From: Desulfobulbaceae bacterium
GTDB lineage: Bacteria > Desulfobacterota > Desulfobulbia > Desulfobulbales > Desulfocapsaceae
NCBI GenBank assembly: GCA_019163335.1
Contig: JAFLKM010000028.1
Span: 1-64,000, forward strand
DNA length: 64,000 nucleotides
Direction: 5' to 3'
In this document: in pieces, positions 15,463 through 24,765 of the stretch
Layout of the letters: every line of letters starts with the position of its first letter
Position numbering within the stretch: the first letter of the stretch is position 1
The notes under the pieces: model-generated
Databases searched by the model: none
Told to the model about the DNA's origin: nothing
Seen by the model: the letters and a program-made list of their open reading frames with translations, nothing else
Program-made: the position numbers and the translations under genes

Positions 15463-16557
15463 ATGAATCCGGCATCCCTTATTCCCGCCCCAGATCCCCT
15501 GCAAGTCCCCTGGGGCTGGTTTCAGATTCTGCTTTCCATCACCTTTCTGTTGCATCTTGTCGTGATGAATATCATGCTTGGCTGGTCGATCATTGCAAGC
15601 ATCAATCATATTTTCAAGCAATCCAAGGCCGCTGAAAACCGCCTGATCTCGAAAAAGCTGCCCTTTACCATCGCCTTTACCGTCAACTTCGGGGTTGCCC
15701 CCCTGCTCTTTCTCCAGGTCCTCTATGGCCACTTCATGTACACAAGCTCGGTGCTCATGGCTGTTTTCTGGCTCTCCATCGTCCTCTTGCTTATTCTCGC
15801 CTATTATGGCGCCTATATCTATAATCTGCAATTTGTCCGACTTCCCGGACTGCACAGCCTGCTCACCTCTTTTATTGCCGTCCTGTTTCTTGCCATCGCC
15901 TTTTTCTTTACCAATAACACCAGCCTGATGGTCAGCCCTGAGAGCTGGCCCCGTTACTTTGATCATCCGGACGGACTGCTTTTAAACTTTGCCGACCCCA
16001 CTCTGATCCCTCGCTACCTGCACTCCGTCTTTGCCTCTGTGGCCGTCGGCGGGCTGGCCTTAGGGCTTTATTATGACTGGAAAAAACGACACGGCGACAT
16101 GGCCGCCGCCGCCCAGATCCCGTCTGCCATGAACTGGTTTTCCTATGCCACCATCCTCAATTTCGGCATCGGCACCTGGTACTTTGGCGGACTGCCCTTA
16201 ACCATTCGCACGGTAACCGGGGCTGCCAGCGCCTTTACCCTGTTTTTCCTGATAGCCGGGATCGGGGCCGCCATCCTGTCTGTGATTTATGGCCTCCAGC
16301 GCCGTGTTCGGAGGACGGCGTTTGCCGCCCTTGCCGCCATCATCTGTATGGTCGTCGTCCGTGAACTGGTGCGCCGGCAGACCCTGGCTCCCTGGTTTTC
16401 CACCTCGGATCTGGTCGTGGTGCCCCAATACTCGCCCCTGCTTTTGTTTCTCGTGGTCTTTGCAGCCGGGCTTGCCCTTATCTGGTATATGATCAAACTC
16501 GTCCTGCCCGCTGATAATCCTGCTGCGACTCCTGCTGATTCCGAGGTGCAATCATGA
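15463..16557 (+). CDS. CydA'-like membrane subunit of a bd-related complex
   Basis: This 364-aa integral membrane protein has about eight or nine helices. The opening WGWFQILLSITFLLHLVVMNIMLGW resembles the N-terminus of CydA, with a conserved His in helix one, but the GRQPW signature and Q-loop are absent. The next gene overlaps it by 4 bp (ATGA) and is a CydA-like protein with hemes c. The pair matches the CydAA' arrangement described in the bd oxidase superfamily, where a second CydA paralogue replaces CydB. It is likely the partner subunit in an electron-transfer complex. Substrate and direction are unknown. Confidence 0.75.
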   Translation: MNPASLIPAPDPLQVPWGWFQILLSITFLLHLVVMNIMLGWSIIASINHIFKQSKAAENRLISKKLPFTIAFTVNFGVAPLLFLQVLYGHFMYTSSVLMAVFWLSIVLLLILAYYGAYIYNLQFVRLPGLHSLLTSFIAVLFLAIAFFFTNNTSLMVSPESWPRYFDHPDGLLLNFADPTLIPRYLHSVFASVAVGGLALGLYYDWKKRHGDMAAAAQIPSAMNWFSYATILNFGIGTWYFGGLPLTIRTVTGAASAFTLFFLIAGIGAAILSVIYGLQRRVRRTAFAALAAIICMVVVRELVRRQTLAPWFSTSDLVVVPQYSPLLLFLVVFAAGLALIWYMIKLVLPADNPAATPADSEVQS

Positions 16558-19097
16558 ACTATCCCATCTGGCAGCTGGACGCCTTTGGCGGCGGACTGCT
16601 CATTGCCATCATCGCTATCATCCATGTTTATGTGTCCCATTTTGCCGTGGGCGGAGGACTCTTTCTTGTCCTGACCGAGATGAAAGGCCTGCGCGAAGGC
16701 TCCGCAGAGATCCTTGCCTATACCAAAAAACACACCAAGTTTTTCCTCCTGTTGACCATGGTCTTCGGTGGCCTGACCGGGGTCGGCATCTGGTTCATCA
16801 TCGCGCTGCTCAGTCCAGGTGCCACCTCTTCCCTGATCCACATCTTTGTCTTCGGCTGGGCCATGGAGTGGGTCTTTTTCCTTGCCGAAATCGTCTCCCT
16901 GCTCTTCTACTACTACACCTTTGACCGGCTGGAACCAAAGAAACATCTTATCCTGGGCTGGATCTATTTTGCCTGCGCCTGGATGTCGCTCTTTCTTATC
17001 AACGGCATCATCGACTTCATGCTCACCCCCGGGGACTGGCTGACCAACAACAATTTCTGGTCGGGCTTCTTCAACCCCACCTTCTGGCCGGCCCTCTTCT
17101 TCCGCACCTTCATGGCGCTGATGATCGCTGGACTTTTTGGATTTCTGACCAGTGTCAATCTCAAAGATGCCGCCCTGCGCCGCACCATGGTGCGCTACTG
17201 CGGCATCTGGCTCCTTGCTCCACTGGTATTACTCATTGGTTCCGCTCTGTGGTACAAGGCCGCACTGCCCCCAGCCCAGCAGGAGATGATCTTTTTTGTT
17301 GCCCCCGAGATGAAACCCTTTCTCAGCGTTTTCATCTGGCTCTCACCGCTGATCTTTGCAGGTGGTTTCGGCATGGCCATCCTTCGACCCCAGAGCGTCC
17401 AACGGCCTCTCGCCTGGCTGCTCCTGCTCCTTGGCTTTGTCTACCTCGGCTGTTTTGAATTTGTCCGTGAAGGTGGCAGGCGACCCTATATTATCCACGA
17501 TTATATGTATTCCACCTCGATTTTAAAATCTGAAATGGCCAAGACCCAGGAGACTGGCCTACTTACCTCTGCCCGCTGGATTAAAAACCGCACTGTCACC
17601 CCGGAAAACCGCATGGATGCCGGCAAGGAGCTGTTCACAATGCTCTGCCTGCCCTGTCACTCGGTGGGCGGCCTCCTGAACGATATCGTGCCCATCGCCA
17701 AACAATTTTCACCTGCCGGGATGCGCTCATATCTCGCCACCATGGGCCACGCCAGCCCCTACATGCCGCCTTTTGCGGGTAATAAGGAAGAGATGGATAT
17801 CCTTGCTGACTACCTCACCACCCGCCTTGTTCAGGGCACTGGGGACGCTCCTCTGAAGATCCCTCAAAAGAGCACGACGCCTGCGCCATTCAACCCGGAA
17901 ACTGCCGAATATCTCATCCTTGCCAGCACTGACATGGGCATGGTTCTTTCTTCCGAGCCGGAACAATCGGGGATAGACTTCTCCTTTGCCCCGCCCACCC
18001 TGCGGGCCCAGGTTATCGAACGGGGCGAAGCGCCTGCCGTCCTCGGTAAAGAGATCCAGGTCAGTTACCGGATTGCAACCGACACAGGAACTCTCACCGG
18101 CAACATGTCCCCCGTTGGTTCCGCCTTTGAGGCAGCCTTAGCGCACATGCCTGCTGTCAGCAAAGACTTCCGCCCTTATCTTTTGGCCGAGGTTACGGCC
18201 ATGAAAAACGGCAAAGTCATCGCGACGACAAACCTCAAAATCGGCATCTCAACAACCATCGGCTGCCGCAACTGCCACGGGGGACCTTGGCGGCAGCAGG
18301 GCCTTACAGGACTGTCCCGGGAAACAGCGGCCAATATCCTCGCCACCCATGACAAACGCAGCAAAACAAGACTCAGCACCGCCTTTGCCAACGGCTCCAT
18401 CGTGGCCTGCCGCGATTGTCACGCCGACAGCAGCCGGGACGCAAAAGGACTGCCTGAACATCTGCATCTGTCTGCCTCCATCCATGGCTTTCATGCCGCC
18501 TACATCGATCAGGACAGCAACAACTGCAATTTCTGTCACGGCGGAAATCCTCACGGCGCAACAGGTGGACTGGAAGACCTGCACGCAGGCCTTGGCCTGG
18601 AATGTGCCAACTGCCACGGCACCCTGGCAGACCACGCCATGAGTCTACTCAAGCATGAAGAACAGGCCATAAAGCCATCAAACGCACCATTACTGCGCCA
18701 GATAGCCACCAAAGGAAGCGTGCCGGCGAACACCATCAAAGGGCGACTGCCGTGGGTCATGGAACCGGACTGCCTGAGCTGTCACAAAGGGTTTCAGCCG
18801 CCTGAGGCCGATACTGCCTTTAACACCTGGACCTCCGACAAACAAAAATTATTTGCCCACCGCCACAGTGAGGAAGGCCTGCTGCTCTGCAGCTCCTGCC
18901 ACAGCGCGCCGCACTCCCTCTATCCGGCCAACACCCCCTACAGCAGGAAAGCCGGCAACCTCCAGCCCCTGCAATATCAAAACAACCTCTATCCCATCAG
19001 CGCCGACCGGGGATGCGCCGTCTGCCACACCGTGGAGATGGAAGAAGAACTGCACCATCCAGGTTCACTGGGGACATTCCGCAACCGTGTGGAGTAG
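16554..19097 (+). CDS. CydA-like membrane domain fused to octaheme cytochrome c
   Basis: The 847-aa protein has a membrane half (about 1-310, nine or so helices) with CydA features: a His in the first helix (IHVYVSHFAVGGG) and an EGGRRPY segment near 312 that mirrors GRQPW. A monoheme c domain follows (CLPCH near 364, with a distal PPFAG Met-less loop). Seven more CXXCH motifs lie between about 565 and 825 (CRNCH, CRDCH, CNFCH, CANCH, CLSCH, CSSCH, CAVCH). Eight covalent hemes on the periplasmic side could pass electrons between quinols or bd-type hemes and periplasmic carriers. It overlaps the CydA'-like gene and is followed by a terminator. This resembles c-heme members of the CydAA' group, but seven extra hemes are notable. 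Confidence 0.8.
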   Translation: MNYPIWQLDAFGGGLLIAIIAIIHVYVSHFAVGGGLFLVLTEMKGLREGSAEILAYTKKHTKFFLLLTMVFGGLTGVGIWFIIALLSPGATSSLIHIFVFGWAMEWVFFLAEIVSLLFYYYTFDRLEPKKHLILGWIYFACAWMSLFLINGIIDFMLTPGDWLTNNNFWSGFFNPTFWPALFFRTFMALMIAGLFGFLTSVNLKDAALRRTMVRYCGIWLLAPLVLLIGSALWYKAALPPAQQEMIFFVAPEMKPFLSVFIWLSPLIFAGGFGMAILRPQSVQRPLAWLLLLLGFVYLGCFEFVREGGRRPYIIHDYMYSTSILKSEMAKTQETGLLTSARWIKNRTVTPENRMDAGKELFTMLCLPCHSVGGLLNDIVPIAKQFSPAGMRSYLATMGHASPYMPPFAGNKEEMDILADYLTTRLVQGTGDAPLKIPQKSTTPAPFNPETAEYLILASTDMGMVLSSEPEQSGIDFSFAPPTLRAQVIERGEAPAVLGKEIQVSYRIATDTGTLTGNMSPVGSAFEAALAHMPAVSKDFRPYLLAEVTAMKNGKVIATTNLKIGISTTIGCRNCHGGPWRQQGLTGLSRETAANILATHDKRSKTRLSTAFANGSIVACRDCHADSSRDAKGLPEHLHLSASIHGFHAAYIDQDSNNCNFCHGGNPHGATGGLEDLHAGLGLECANCHGTLADHAMSLLKHEEQAIKPSNAPLLRQIATKGSVPANTIKGRLPWVMEPDCLSCHKGFQPPEADTAFNTWTSDKQKLFAHRHSEEGLLLCSSCHSAPHSLYPANTPYSRKAGNLQPLQYQNNLYPISADRGCAVCHTVEMEEELHHPGSLGTFRNRVE

Positions 19098-19110
19098 CTG
19101 AGAAAAGAAA

Positions 19111-19139
19111 AAGGCCGAAGGGTTCTCCCCTTCGGCCTT
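19111..19139. terminator. Bidirectional intrinsic terminator
   Basis: AAGGCCGAAGGG (19111-19122) pairs with CCCTTCGGCCTT (19128-19139) around TTCTC. On the minus strand it is followed by TTTTTCTTTTCT, so it ends the lipid operon efficiently. On the plus strand it lies just after the octaheme gene but lacks a good U-tract. Confidence 0.8.
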
Positions 19140-19272
19140 CGGTCTAAAGTCCCCAAGCCTTAAGCGATTCAGCAGGAAACAGTTCACTCACAATCATCCT
19201 TCCGGTACCCTTACACCAGTGGAATTCCCATGAGTCCCATGGACTGCCGACTGTTTAAAAAAACTGCTGCAT

Positions 19273-19839
19273 TCAATGAAAATGATAGCGATGAGGAGAA
19301 GAAGGGACGGACGTCTTTTCGGCAGCCTTGAGAAAAATGGGCAGAACAAGTGCCCAGCTCAGGCCGATCTGAAAGAGGCAGGCAACAAGATGGTCATTAA
19401 AATAGGCGGCGCCAAAGCGTACCCCGCCCCAATAGGCCAAGGCTCCGGAAACCCCGCCGAGAAGTGCCCCGATGAGGTAGCGACCGGCAAGCCAGCCAAG
19501 GGAATAGTGCAGGGTCATGGCAAACTGCATCCAGAGAACAAGAATCCACAGAGGTGGCAGGGCTGGGTGGAAAGATCCATGGGGGAATGACAATACTCCC
19601 GTCCAGATATGAAAGCTGTCAATACAAAGCCCTGTAATCAAGCTGAACAAAAGTAATGCCCCTTCCCGCAGAAAATCGCGCACCAGAAACAGATGCGCCA
19701 GAACCAAGCACAAACCTACCGCACTGGCCAACCACGGATGACCAGAGGCCGCCCCCAGTACACAGACAAACCAGCCCGCCTGAAAAAGCGCATAATTGAT
19801 GCCATTCGTCCAGGTCAATTTGCCAGGCCTTGCGTCCAC
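19273..19839 (-). CDS. DUF2878 membrane protein
   Basis: The 188-aa protein has about six hydrophobic helices with conserved-looking WTNGINYALFQAGWF and LHYSLGWL segments, matching DUF2878. Members recur next to DUF1365, CFA synthase-like and DUF1295 genes. It is the last gene of this minus-strand operon, 1 bp from the fusion gene upstream, and is followed by a terminator. It probably helps make or move a modified membrane lipid, but the role is unknown. Confidence 0.8.
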   Translation of the reverse strand: MDARPGKLTWTNGINYALFQAGWFVCVLGAASGHPWLASAVGLCLVLAHLFLVRDFLREGALLLFSLITGLCIDSFHIWTGVLSFPHGSFHPALPPLWILVLWMQFAMTLHYSLGWLAGRYLIGALLGGVSGALAYWGGVRFGAAYFNDHLVACLFQIGLSWALVLPIFLKAAEKTSVPSSPHRYHFH

Positions 19840-19840
19840 A

Positions 19841-21805
19841 CTATTCCATCTCCCCCATCCGGTTTAAAACCAGCTGGTAGTTCCGCACCAGCCTAGTACG
19901 AAAACCGGCCTCGCAGTAACAGAAATAATACTCCCATTTCCTCAGAAAGGTGTCGTCAAATCCCAACGCCATCACCCGCTCGCGTTTCGCCAGCAGGGCA
20001 TTTCGCCAGATCTCGAGAGTGGGGACATAATGGTGGCCGATATCCTCCATATTGCAGATATTCAGGCGGGTACGGCTGGCCATGGCGGATACCATCGCCC
20101 CAACGGAGGGAAGATGGCCGCCTGGAAAAATATGCTTGCGAAGCCAGTCCGAGCCAAGGCGGTACTGCAGATATTTCTGGTCGGGCATGGTGATCACCTG
20201 GAGGACAACCCTTCCACGGGGAGCAAGCAGGTCATCGATAACCTTAAAATATCCGGGCATATGCCGATGCCCCACCGCCTCCAGCATCTCGATGGAGATA
20301 ATCCGGCTGAATCGGCCCTGCACATGACGATAATCGCTGAGCCGGATCTCGATCCGGTCCTCCAACCCCTCTTCTCTGACCCGACGGGTTGCCCAGTCAA
20401 ACTGCTCTTTGGAGATGGTGATGCCAAGCAGACGGCATCCGCTCTGTTTAACCACCTCGAGGGCCAATCCTCCCCAGCCGCAGCCAATCTCTAGGACATG
20501 ATCTTCCGGCCCGATATCGGCCTTGGCAATGATGGCCTGCACCTTGTTCTTCTGCGCCTGTTCAAGGCTGTCATCCGCCTGGAGGAAGATGCCGCTGGAA
20601 TAGGACATGCTCGGATCAAGGAAAAGACTATAGAGTTCATTGCTCAGGTCATAATGTTCCCTGATATTCCTGCGACTGCCGGACGGCGTATTGCTGCGCC
20701 GCACGTGCGATATCAGATTGCCGATCCTTGCAGGGACAGCCGACCATAGACTTCGATCATCGATGGCCTCTTCCCTGAGGGAAAGGAGGGTAAGCAGTTC
20801 CACCAGATCCGGACTGCTCCAGTCCCCGTCCACAAAGGCCTCGCCAAAGCCAATGTCCGCGGCAAGCATAACCCGCTGGAAGAATCGGGGATGATGCACC
20901 GTGAGGGTTACCTGGGGCAAACTTGCCGCACTGCCGAAGACCAGCGCATCCTCTCCATCGGGAAGGTGCATGGTTAACTGTCCATGGTCAAGGCGTCTAA
21001 AAAAGGCGGTCACCACTTTTTTGCCGAGGCGCTCAAGCAGGGGCGTTGGCGCCTCGCGGATGGTCAAGGGTGAACAGGGATCGGGTTTGCTGTAAACCTT
21101 CAACTTTTTCTGCAGGAACAGTCGGGCTGCCTGCCAGAGAATACGGGGAAAGGTCATCGCCGCCCGGAAGGGATGGAGGATGACGGTACGGGCCAGGACC
21201 TGGCCGCTCAGAGCTTCACCGGTACCGGTAAAAGAGGCCTCGATGGCTGCCTTGTCGTCGAGAAAGTAGGTGAGCTTGACCGACACTTCCCGGCCCGGCT
21301 GGCCAATGTCAAACTGGTAGTATCCGGTGCGTGGGAAAAATGGCGAAACATGAAACATCTTTTCCGCCTGCACGGCCTGGCCCGCATCCCCTGCTTTCAG
21401 CACGTAGAGATGCATCTCGCCAAAGGTGTTGTTCACCTGCACAAGATTGCAGATCAGGCGGTTGTCTTTATCGTAACAGTAGAAAAAACTGGCCGGATTA
21501 AAGACATAATTCCACTGGCGCAGGGCAGTGAGGAGCATGATTCGGCCAAGGGGCTGATCAATGCCGTTCTCAATCAAGGCCCGCTCGACTTTCTGCCGAA
21601 GAGGCGCCTCGCCTGGGTAGAGATAGTCGCGGTCATTGAGGGTCAGCGGTCGCAGGAAGTTGTGGCCAAAGCAGACGGAGTCGCGCTGCAGCATCTCCAG
21701 CTCATCGAGATCCAGGAGATAGAGGTGTAGACTGTAGTTAAAATGATGCTCGGCCGTATGGGTTCGGCGATGACGCAACTGGCCGCTGTAGAGCTGAGAG
21801 TTCAT
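19841..21805 (-). CDS. DUF1365 - cyclopropane-fatty-acyl-phospholipid synthase-like fusion
   Basis: The 654-aa protein joins two usually separate genes. Residues 1-245 are DUF1365 (MNSQLYSGQLRHRR, then RQWNYVFNPASFFYCYD). Residues from about 250 on are a CFA synthase-like SAM methyltransferase with motif I VLEIGCGWGGLA near 440 and the REHYDLSNELY stretch typical of CFA enzymes. CFA synthases methylate the double bond of phospholipid acyl chains. Relatives in this operon type take part in furan or other branched fatty acid synthesis. It overlaps the FAD oxidoreductase gene by 4 bp (ATGA). The fusion supports joint action of DUF1365 and the methyltransferase on one lipid. Confidence 0.9.
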   Translation of the reverse strand: MNSQLYSGQLRHRRTHTAEHHFNYSLHLYLLDLDELEMLQRDSVCFGHNFLRPLTLNDRDYLYPGEAPLRQKVERALIENGIDQPLGRIMLLTALRQWNYVFNPASFFYCYDKDNRLICNLVQVNNTFGEMHLYVLKAGDAGQAVQAEKMFHVSPFFPRTGYYQFDIGQPGREVSVKLTYFLDDKAAIEASFTGTGEALSGQVLARTVILHPFRAAMTFPRILWQAARLFLQKKLKVYSKPDPCSPLTIREAPTPLLERLGKKVVTAFFRRLDHGQLTMHLPDGEDALVFGSAASLPQVTLTVHHPRFFQRVMLAADIGFGEAFVDGDWSSPDLVELLTLLSLREEAIDDRSLWSAVPARIGNLISHVRRSNTPSGSRRNIREHYDLSNELYSLFLDPSMSYSSGIFLQADDSLEQAQKNKVQAIIAKADIGPEDHVLEIGCGWGGLALEVVKQSGCRLLGITISKEQFDWATRRVREEGLEDRIEIRLSDYRHVQGRFSRIISIEMLEAVGHRHMPGYFKVIDDLLAPRGRVVLQVITMPDQKYLQYRLGSDWLRKHIFPGGHLPSVGAMVSAMASRTRLNICNMEDIGHHYVPTLEIWRNALLAKRERVMALGFDDTFLRKWEYYFCYCEAGFRTRLVRNYQLVLNRMGEME

Positions 21806-23094
21806 TCCCGGCCCTCCGTCAGTTTCGTCAGTTTAGCCACGGCCTGATAACTTGATCGGACCGCGTCTTCATGGAACCCATAGCCGAAATAGTTGCCGCA
21901 GAAAAAGGTGCCGTTAACCCCGTTCAGGGATGGCAGCAGGGGCTGGGTGGCCATGGAACTGCTGGTGTAGATGGGATGATGGTAGACCATTCGGGCAATC
22001 ACCTGTTTTTCATCATATTCGCCCGGTCTGTTCAGGGTGACCAGATAATGCCGGCGGGTCTTCAGCCCTTGGAGAATATTCATTGAATAGGTGACATAGG
22101 CCGGTTGATTGGCCTCAGCCCTGCCATCCCGCTTGAAATTCCAGCAGGACCAGGCCCTGGAGACAGGGGGCAGCACCGCAATATCGGTATGGAGGACGGT
22201 GTCGTTGCGCTCATACTGCCAAGGACCCAGCAGCCTGGTCTCCTGTGGTGTCGGATCACCAAGCAGACCGAGGGCCTGGTCGGCATGGGTGGCGATAACC
22301 ACCTCATCAAAGCGCTCATGGTGGCCATCGGAGAACTCCAGCCGGATCCCCTCACCCTCGCGGAAGATCTTGCGGATTGCTGAGTTTAAATGGACGGAGC
22401 CGGTGAACCCGGCTTCGAAAGCCTTGACGTAACTGCTGCTGCCGGCGATAACCGTCCTCCACGGGGGTCGATTGCGGAAGGCGAGAAGCCCGTGGTTCTT
22501 GAAAAAGCTGAGGAAAGAACGGGCCGGAAAATCAGTGACCTGACCGGTGGGCGCCGACCAGATCGCCGCAGCCATGGGTTTGAGGTAATTGTCCACCATA
22601 AAGGGCATAAACCGGTTTCGCACAATATACTCTTGCAGGGTGCCAAGTTCCTCCTGTTTCTGAAGATCGGCCAGGGCCTGCCCAGAAAAACGATAGATCT
22701 CGGCAAGAAAGTGATAGAATTGCGGCCGAAACAGATTGGCCCGTTGGGCGAACAGGCCATTGAGCGTATTGCCGGCATAGACCAGACCGGTCTGCTCGCA
22801 GTGAAAGCCAAAGGACATCTCCGCCAGGCGTGATCGGACCTTCAACTCTTTGAGAAAACCAATAAAATAAGGGTAGGTTGCCTCATTAAAGACGATAAAG
22901 CCGGTATCCACAGGAATGCCCGCATCCGGACCATCGGGAATGGCAATGGTATGGGTGTGCCCCCCCAAATAATCGCCCTGCTCAAACAGGGTTACCTGAT
23001 GGGTTTTCTGCAGCAGATGAGCGGCAACAATACCGGCGACACCCCCTCCGATGACGGCGACTTTCCTGGTCAAAGTGTCATGTATCTGTTCCAT
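21802..23094 (-). CDS. FAD-dependent amine-oxidase-like oxidoreductase
   Basis: The 430-aa protein begins with a dinucleotide-binding motif VAVIGGGVAGIVAAHLL (about residue 12) followed by the FEQGDYLGGHTHT segment of FAD oxidoreductases of the protoporphyrinogen-oxidase/desaturase type. Its C-terminus has the FCGNYFGYGFHEDAV FAD-contact loop. Such genes next to CFA-like methyltransferases act on unsaturated or methylated fatty acyl chains in furan fatty acid pathways. The exact reaction here is inferred. It overlaps the downstream fusion gene by 4 bp and shares one base with the upstream DUF1295 gene. Confidence 0.88.
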   Translation of the reverse strand: MEQIHDTLTRKVAVIGGGVAGIVAAHLLQKTHQVTLFEQGDYLGGHTHTIAIPDGPDAGIPVDTGFIVFNEATYPYFIGFLKELKVRSRLAEMSFGFHCEQTGLVYAGNTLNGLFAQRANLFRPQFYHFLAEIYRFSGQALADLQKQEELGTLQEYIVRNRFMPFMVDNYLKPMAAAIWSAPTGQVTDFPARSFLSFFKNHGLLAFRNRPPWRTVIAGSSSYVKAFEAGFTGSVHLNSAIRKIFREGEGIRLEFSDGHHERFDEVVIATHADQALGLLGDPTPQETRLLGPWQYERNDTVLHTDIAVLPPVSRAWSCWNFKRDGRAEANQPAYVTYSMNILQGLKTRRHYLVTLNRPGEYDEKQVIARMVYHHPIYTSSSMATQPLLPSLNGVNGTFFCGNYFGYGFHEDAVRSSYQAVAKLTKLTEGRE

Positions 23095-23903
23095 TATCTT
23101 TTAGAATCCTGAGTTGGAGAATGTTGGCTGCCACGGGGGAACCAGGGGAAAAAGGCGCTGGTTCGCGCCTTGTAGATTTCAAATTCGGGATTGCCCTTAT
23201 ACTTCTCCTCAAGCATCGGAATACCTGAAACTTTGAGAAGAAGAAAGGTGATCGTAAGGGGGCTTATCAGCCCATAGATGCCCAGCGACGAGGCCAGTCC
23301 AACGAGAAAAATTCCCCACCAGAAGAGGGCTTCGCCGAAATAATTGGGATGCCGGGTCGTGCTCCACAGCCCTTCGGTAATAATCCGGCCCTTCGTGCCG
23401 GGACGACGTTTAAAGCGGGCCAGCTGCCAATCCGCCACGGCCTCAAAGAAAAATCCCAGGGCACAGAACAGAGCGCCAAGAAAATCCGTCCACTGCAGAC
23501 TGGCGCCGGGAGCAGCCAGCACCAGCAGCACCGGCATGGACACCATAAACACCACCAGCCCCTGGAGCATATAAATCTGCAGGAAACTGCGCCAGATAAT
23601 GGTTGTCCCCCAATCTTCCCGAAACTGACGGTAGCGGAAATCCTCTCCCCTGCCCCGATGGCGCAGGCCGATATGCAGCCCTAGCCGCCCCCCCCAGAGG
23701 GTGATCCAGAAAAGAAGGAGATAGATACGGGTGTTCTCCATCACAGGCGGGCTGTATACCCAGGCACCCCAGCAGGAAAAAATAAAAGCGGGGCCATAGG
23801 CTATATCAATGAGGCTGTTATCTTTTGCCTTCAACCCGACCACAAACATGACACTCATAAAAAGAAGCAGGAGAAATGCGGCGCTGAAGAATATCGGTCC
23901 CAT
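23094..23903 (-). CDS. DUF1295 membrane protein (steroid-reductase-like)
   Basis: The track ORF runs too far upstream, through the neighbouring gene in another frame. ATG 23903, behind AAGGTG, gives a 269-aa protein starting MGPIFFSAAFLLLLFMS. About seven helices and the signature RPGTKGRIITEGLWSTTRHPNYFGEALFWWG match DUF1295, related to steroid 5-alpha-reductase and isoprenylcysteine methyltransferases that act inside the membrane. It is second in the lipid operon and probably modifies a fatty acyl or isoprenoid substrate. The exact substrate is unknown. Confidence 0.88.
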   Translation of the reverse strand: MGPIFFSAAFLLLLFMSVMFVVGLKAKDNSLIDIAYGPAFIFSCWGAWVYSPPVMENTRIYLLLFWITLWGGRLGLHIGLRHRGRGEDFRYRQFREDWGTTIIWRSFLQIYMLQGLVVFMVSMPVLLVLAAPGASLQWTDFLGALFCALGFFFEAVADWQLARFKRRPGTKGRIITEGLWSTTRHPNYFGEALFWWGIFLVGLASSLGIYGLISPLTITFLLLKVSGIPMLEEKYKGNPEFEIYKARTSAFFPWFPRGSQHSPTQDSKR

Positions 23904-23913
23904 GGCATGCACC

Positions 23914-24321
23914 TTATCTGAGCCAGGAACCGATAAGATAACTGCCGCCGGCCACCAGGGTACACAGGAAGGTACCCCAGGCGATATCAACCACGCTGAC
24001 CAGAATCGGCCAGTCTCGCAGGGTGGCCAGATTGGTGAGATCATAGGTCGCATAGGTGACAAGGCCGAACAGGGCTCCATAAAGGCAGGCCTTGACAAGG
24101 GAGGCGGCCTCAAGGCCGGGATGAACGGCAAAGAAGAGAATTCCGGCAATATAGATGGCATAGAAACAGAAGGCAGCGATCCAGTTCACCTGCGGACTGA
24201 GCAGGGAATGAAGCTGTTCAGCGTAAAAGCTTTTGGCCACATAGCCAAGCCAGATCATATCTATGACAAAGAAAACTGGAATGGTCAGCAGATAGAGTTT
24301 TAACCAGAATGTCAGACTCAT
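23914..24321 (-). CDS. DUF2177 membrane protein, first gene of the lipid operon
   Basis: ATG at 24321 follows AGGAGG with a 7-nt spacer, a strong initiation site, so I drop the extra N-terminus of the track ORF. The 135-aa protein has four helices and the VIDMIWLGYVAKSFY, YALYIAG-like and ATYDLTNLATLRDW segments of DUF2177. This family often heads operons with DUF1295 and CFA synthase-like genes. The gap to the next gene is 10 bp. The role is unknown. Confidence 0.88.
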   Translation of the reverse strand: MSLTFWLKLYLLTIPVFFVIDMIWLGYVAKSFYAEQLHSLLSPQVNWIAAFCFYAIYIAGILFFAVHPGLEAASLVKACLYGALFGLVTYATYDLTNLATLRDWPILVSVVDIAWGTFLCTLVAGGSYLIGSWLR

Positions 24322-24670
24322 ACTAATACCTCCTGCATAGAGGAAAAAAGAAAAATAACGCCCCGTTGGACGCCGCATTTTTTTTGAGAAAAATTCCTAT
24401 TTTTTGAATTTTGATACAAACTAATGGTGCCTCGAAAAAATACAAGGCGCAAATTGCATATTCTTCTTCCGGATACGTATCCGGTGAGATTCCAGGAAAA
24501 ATAGGGGAGGACAAGGGTGCCTGCCGAAATCAATGACTGCTCCAGACGGCGGCACGGCAATGGAAGGTACGGAGAAGAAATGGTTCCCTTGCGAAAGAGG
24601 GCTGACGTTTCTCCCATGCAGCCACTTGTATCATTGAAAAAAAGACCTACCCTTTAAAGCTAAACTTACA
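24322..24670. other. Promoter region of the lipid operon
   Basis: A gene-free stretch ahead of DUF2177, holding a perfect palindrome at 24469-24484. The long track ORF here (24318..24617) is not protein-like. No other feature is visible. Confidence 0.5.
24469..24484. promoter_or_regulatory. Perfect 16-bp palindrome, candidate operator of the lipid operon
   Basis: CCGGATACGTATCCGG is fully self-complementary and lies about 150 bp upstream of the DUF2177 start. A dimeric repressor site is likely. The regulator is not encoded nearby. Confidence 0.5.
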
Positions 24671-24748
24671 CTAACCCCGATGAACGGGACTAGCGCCCTG
24701 AATATTATTTTCTTGTGAAAAAACAAGGTGATAATCTATAAGGCACTA
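24671..24748. repeat. Dispersed intergenic repeat, copy B
   Basis: Starts CTAACCCCGATGAACGGGACTAGCGCCCTG, centre ATTATTTTCTTGTGAAAAAACAAGG, ends ATCTATAAGGCACTATA. It sits about 20 bp before the DUF1499 gene and so may overlap its promoter. Confidence 0.8.
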
Positions 24749-24765
24749 TAAGGAGAAAGAACATA

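Noticed and set aside
16554-19097. Reading the octaheme gene as two genes joined by error
   Set aside because: The frame is continuous from the membrane part through the hemes, and the monoheme domain bridges them. No stop or start in the right place is seen.
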